Positions 61,956 to 64,000 of a stretch of DNA of 64,000 nucleotides are shown piece by piece. The position numbers and the translations under genes were made by a program. The notes under the pieces were generated by a model. The model was not told where the DNA came from, searched no databases, and was given only the letters and a program-made list of their open reading frames with translations. Every line of letters starts with the position of its first letter. The stretch's first letter is position 1. The stretch is from Crateriforma conspicua (GTDB lineage Bacteria > Planctomycetota > Planctomycetia > Pirellulales > Pirellulaceae). Location of the stretch: contig NZ_CP036319.1 of assembly GCF_007752935.1 (NCBI RefSeq), positions 6,933,155 to 6,997,154 on the forward strand, written 5' to 3'.

Positions 61956-63017
61956 ATGCAACTTAGCAAGTCGCCCTTCGGTACCTTCGAAAACCAACCC
62001 GTCGAACTTTGGACACTGGCCAATGATCATGGTGTGACGGTCAAGCTGATGACTTATGGTGGAACCGTCACCTCCATTCGCGTACCCGACGGATCGGGCA
62101 ACATCGACGATATCGTCTGTGGCTTTGACACGTTGGACGGTTACTTCAGCGAAGAATACAAAACCAATTCGCCCTATTTTGGTTGTCTGGTCGGACGCTA
62201 TGCCGCCCGCATCAAAGACGGACGCTTTGAATTGGATGGCAAGACCTATCAATTGGCGACCAACGACGGCCCCAATCATTTGCACGGTGGCGTTCGCGGC
62301 TTTGATAAACGCCTTTGGGACGTCATCGATACAACCGAAAGCACTGATGAAGTTTCTGTCACGTTGCAGTTGATCAGTCCCGATGGCGAAGAAAGCTATC
62401 CGGGCCGCTTGGATACCAAAGTTCAGTATCTGTTGAACAACGACAATGAACTTCGGATCCACTATCTAGCCGAAACCGATCAGGCGACCCCGGTGTCATT
62501 GACCAATCACACCTATTTCAATCTGAACGGATTCCGCGATACCGTTTTGGATCATGTCGTGCAATTGGACAGCCCACGTTACATGGTTCCCGACGACACG
62601 AACGTTCCGGTCGGTGATGAAGCCGACGTGGCGGGAACCGCCGCCGACTTCAATCAACCCAAACGCATCGGCGACGCGTTCGATGAATTGCCGATGGGTT
62701 TTGAACACTTTTATGTGTTCCCGTCCCACGACGGATCGCTGCGAACGATCGCATCAGTGAACGAACCTTCGACCGGTCGACGCTTGGAAGTCCAATCCAC
62801 CGAACCGGGCACACTTTTCTACACGGGCCGCTACACCTCCGACGCACTGCGGCGTGAAAGTGGTGCCGCGTTCGGCCAGTTTCGTGCCTTCTGCTTGGAA
62901 ACATCCAAGCTACCCAACGGCCCAAATTTGCCGTCGGCTCCGAAGTCCGTTCTGCAGCCGGGCGAAACCTACGATGAAACCACCGTTTACAAATTCGGCT
63001 GGTCATCCAACGCCTAA
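61956..63017 (+). CDS. galM: Aldose 1-epimerase (galactose mutarotase)
   Basis: 353 residues from ATG 61956 (MQLSKSPFGTFENQPVELWT). Catalytic His in GPNHLHGGVRGFDKRLWDV and in LTNHTYFNLNG, catalytic Glu in FCLETSKLPNGPN and NRYAARI-like GRYAARIKDGRFELDG are the galactose-mutarotase signature. It equilibrates alpha and beta anomers of sugars. Cytoplasmic (no signal). It follows the RhaT-like permease, which fits uptake and first processing of a sugar. Confidence 0.93.
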   Translation: MQLSKSPFGTFENQPVELWTLANDHGVTVKLMTYGGTVTSIRVPDGSGNIDDIVCGFDTLDGYFSEEYKTNSPYFGCLVGRYAARIKDGRFELDGKTYQLATNDGPNHLHGGVRGFDKRLWDVIDTTESTDEVSVTLQLISPDGEESYPGRLDTKVQYLLNNDNELRIHYLAETDQATPVSLTNHTYFNLNGFRDTVLDHVVQLDSPRYMVPDDTNVPVGDEADVAGTAADFNQPKRIGDAFDELPMGFEHFYVFPSHDGSLRTIASVNEPSTGRRLEVQSTEPGTLFYTGRYTSDALRRESGAAFGQFRAFCLETSKLPNGPNLPSAPKSVLQPGETYDETTVYKFGWSSNA

Positions 63018-63109
63018 CTTTCCCACGTCAATGCGTCCCTGTTCGAAACCATCGGCTGCATTGACGTCCCCTCATTTCCCCAATCAACACCTTACTTGGA
63101 TCACTTGTG

Positions 63110-64000
63110 ATGAAGTCCGCCCAGTATGTCGGCAATCGCAGCATCGACATCGGTGACAGTCAAAGCATTGCCCCCGGCCCCGGCGAAGCCCGCTTGGAAG
63201 TCGCCTATTGTGGAATTTGTGGCACCGACATTCACATCTTTCACGGTGCGATGGACCAGCGTGTGCAGATGCCTCAGATTATCGGCCACGAGGTGTCCGC
63301 GACGGTCGCCGAAGTCGGCCCTGACGTGTCCGATGTCCAGGTCGGACAGCGTGTTGCCGTTCGGCCGCTGAAATTTGGCCAACCGGCATCCTTCGACAAA
63401 GGACATGCGCACGTCGGCAAGAACTTGAAGTTCATCGGCATCGACATGCCCGGCGGAATGCAGTCGTCTTGGACCGTCCCCGCCTACACTCTGCACACCC
63501 TGCCCGATTCGCTGTCGATGCAACACGGCGCCATGATCGAACCGGCCGCGGTCGCCTGTCACGATGCTCGGCTGGGCGAAGTGAAAGCCGGCGAAACTTG
63601 CGTCGTCATCGGCGGAGGTCCGATCGGACTGTTGATCGCGTTGGTCGCCATGGACAAAGGCGCCAAAGTCATCTTGTCCGAAGTCAATGAATCACGCTTG
63701 GCCCTGGCCAAGTCGCTGGGTATGGAAGCGGTCAACCCGATGCAGCAAGATCTGGTCGCCGAGGTCAGCAAGCTGACCGATGGCGGCATGGCCGATTGTG
63801 TCTTTGAAGTTTCCGGATCGGCCCCCGGCGTGGAAGTCATGACGGAACTGCCAAACGTCCGCGGACGCATCGTCATGGTTGCGATTCACCCGCAACCCAA
63901 GCCGGTCAACCTGTTCAAATTCTTCTGGTCCGAAATCCGCATGATCGGCGCACGCCTGTACGAAGAACAAGACTTCGACGAAGCGATCCGCTTGGCCGAC
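63110..64000 (+). CDS. Zinc-dependent alcohol/polyol dehydrogenase (partial, runs off right edge)
   Basis: 297 codons from ATG 63110 (MKSAQYVGNRSIDIGDSQSI) with no stop before base 64000. Catalytic zinc ligands: Cys in YCGICGTDIHIFHG, GHEVSATVAEVG and the His-Glu pair there. The structural-zinc cysteine lobe of classical ADHs is absent in the visible part, as in threonine/sorbitol-dehydrogenase relatives lacking it. The Rossmann fold is seen in VVIGGGPIGLLIALVAMDKG. It probably oxidises the sugar or a polyol from the preceding transport genes. Confidence 0.9.
   Translation, partial: MKSAQYVGNRSIDIGDSQSIAPGPGEARLEVAYCGICGTDIHIFHGAMDQRVQMPQIIGHEVSATVAEVGPDVSDVQVGQRVAVRPLKFGQPASFDKGHAHVGKNLKFIGIDMPGGMQSSWTVPAYTLHTLPDSLSMQHGAMIEPAAVACHDARLGEVKAGETCVVIGGGPIGLLIALVAMDKGAKVILSEVNESRLALAKSLGMEAVNPMQQDLVAEVSKLTDGGMADCVFEVSGSAPGVEVMTELPNVRGRIVMVAIHPQPKPVNLFKFFWSEIRMIGARLYEEQDFDEAIRLAD

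Overview
The window looks like a chromosome segment of a marine planctomycete of the Pirellulaceae (Rhodopirellula or a close relative). This rests on gene content: two formylglycine-type secreted sulfatases, a BBP7-type outer-membrane barrel protein, a DUF1080 (3-keto-disaccharide hydrolase-like) secreted protein, an ECF sigma factor overlapping a Ser/Thr kinase gene with a membrane tail, Tat-exported oxidoreductase/isomerase-like proteins, and at the left edge the N-terminal motif LESLETRQLLA typical of planctomycete surface proteins.

Region 1 (about 200-14,850) is a mobile island. It ends at a tRNA-Arg(UCG) gene on the minus strand, with a tyrosine recombinase lying against the tRNA 3' end and a protein with two excisionase-type helix-turn-helix domains beside it. 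It also holds a second tyrosine recombinase, a stand-alone OLD-family ATPase/Toprim nuclease (probable defence gene), small plasmid/ICE-type genes (a DUF6876-like protein and its convergent neighbour), several very small genes with good ribosome binding sites, and an IS3-family element with intact inverted repeats and a CGAG target duplication. The most unusual content is a pair of related two-gene cassettes, 5291-6863 (second gene broken by the IS) and 9456-11040 (intact, with a third small gene). In each, a winged-helix protein carrying a conserved THDxHVAE...PD...VI(D/E)FxGxYD core is followed by a second, different winged-helix protein. I do not recognise this system; the closest idea is a distant replication-relaxation-type module.

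Region 2 (about 15,000-32,300) is chromosomal and more G+C rich by eye: a Tat-exported nitrilase-family amidohydrolase, sulfatases, a SMI1/KNR4-like protein, adenylylsulfate kinase (cysC), rpsO-pnp, a protein kinase, a TrkA-C membrane protein with a potassium-transporter-like pore motif, a sugar isomerase-like protein, a membrane-anchored C39-like cysteine peptidase, a DUF1080 protein and dihydroorotase. The cysC and sulfatase genes fit a lifestyle of degrading sulfated polysaccharides.

Region 3 (about 32,400-57,200) mixes housekeeping genes (hisA, glutamate dehydrogenase, argH, an FeS-type photolyase, a SixA-like phosphatase, a CbiX-type chelatase) with planctomycete-specific proteins: a giant DUF4175-like protein with a long acidic low-complexity linker, an XRE-type regulator, a phospholipase C-like domain fused to helix-hairpin-helix repeats, the sigma-kinase operon, and an 899-residue secreted protein of unknown function.

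Region 4 (about 57,400-64,000) has a BBP7 barrel protein, a universal stress protein, and a co-directional sugar cluster: a GntR/FCD regulator with a palindromic candidate operator, a RhaT-like permease, an aldose 1-epimerase and a zinc alcohol dehydrogenase cut by the window end. No rRNA genes or CRISPR arrays were seen.
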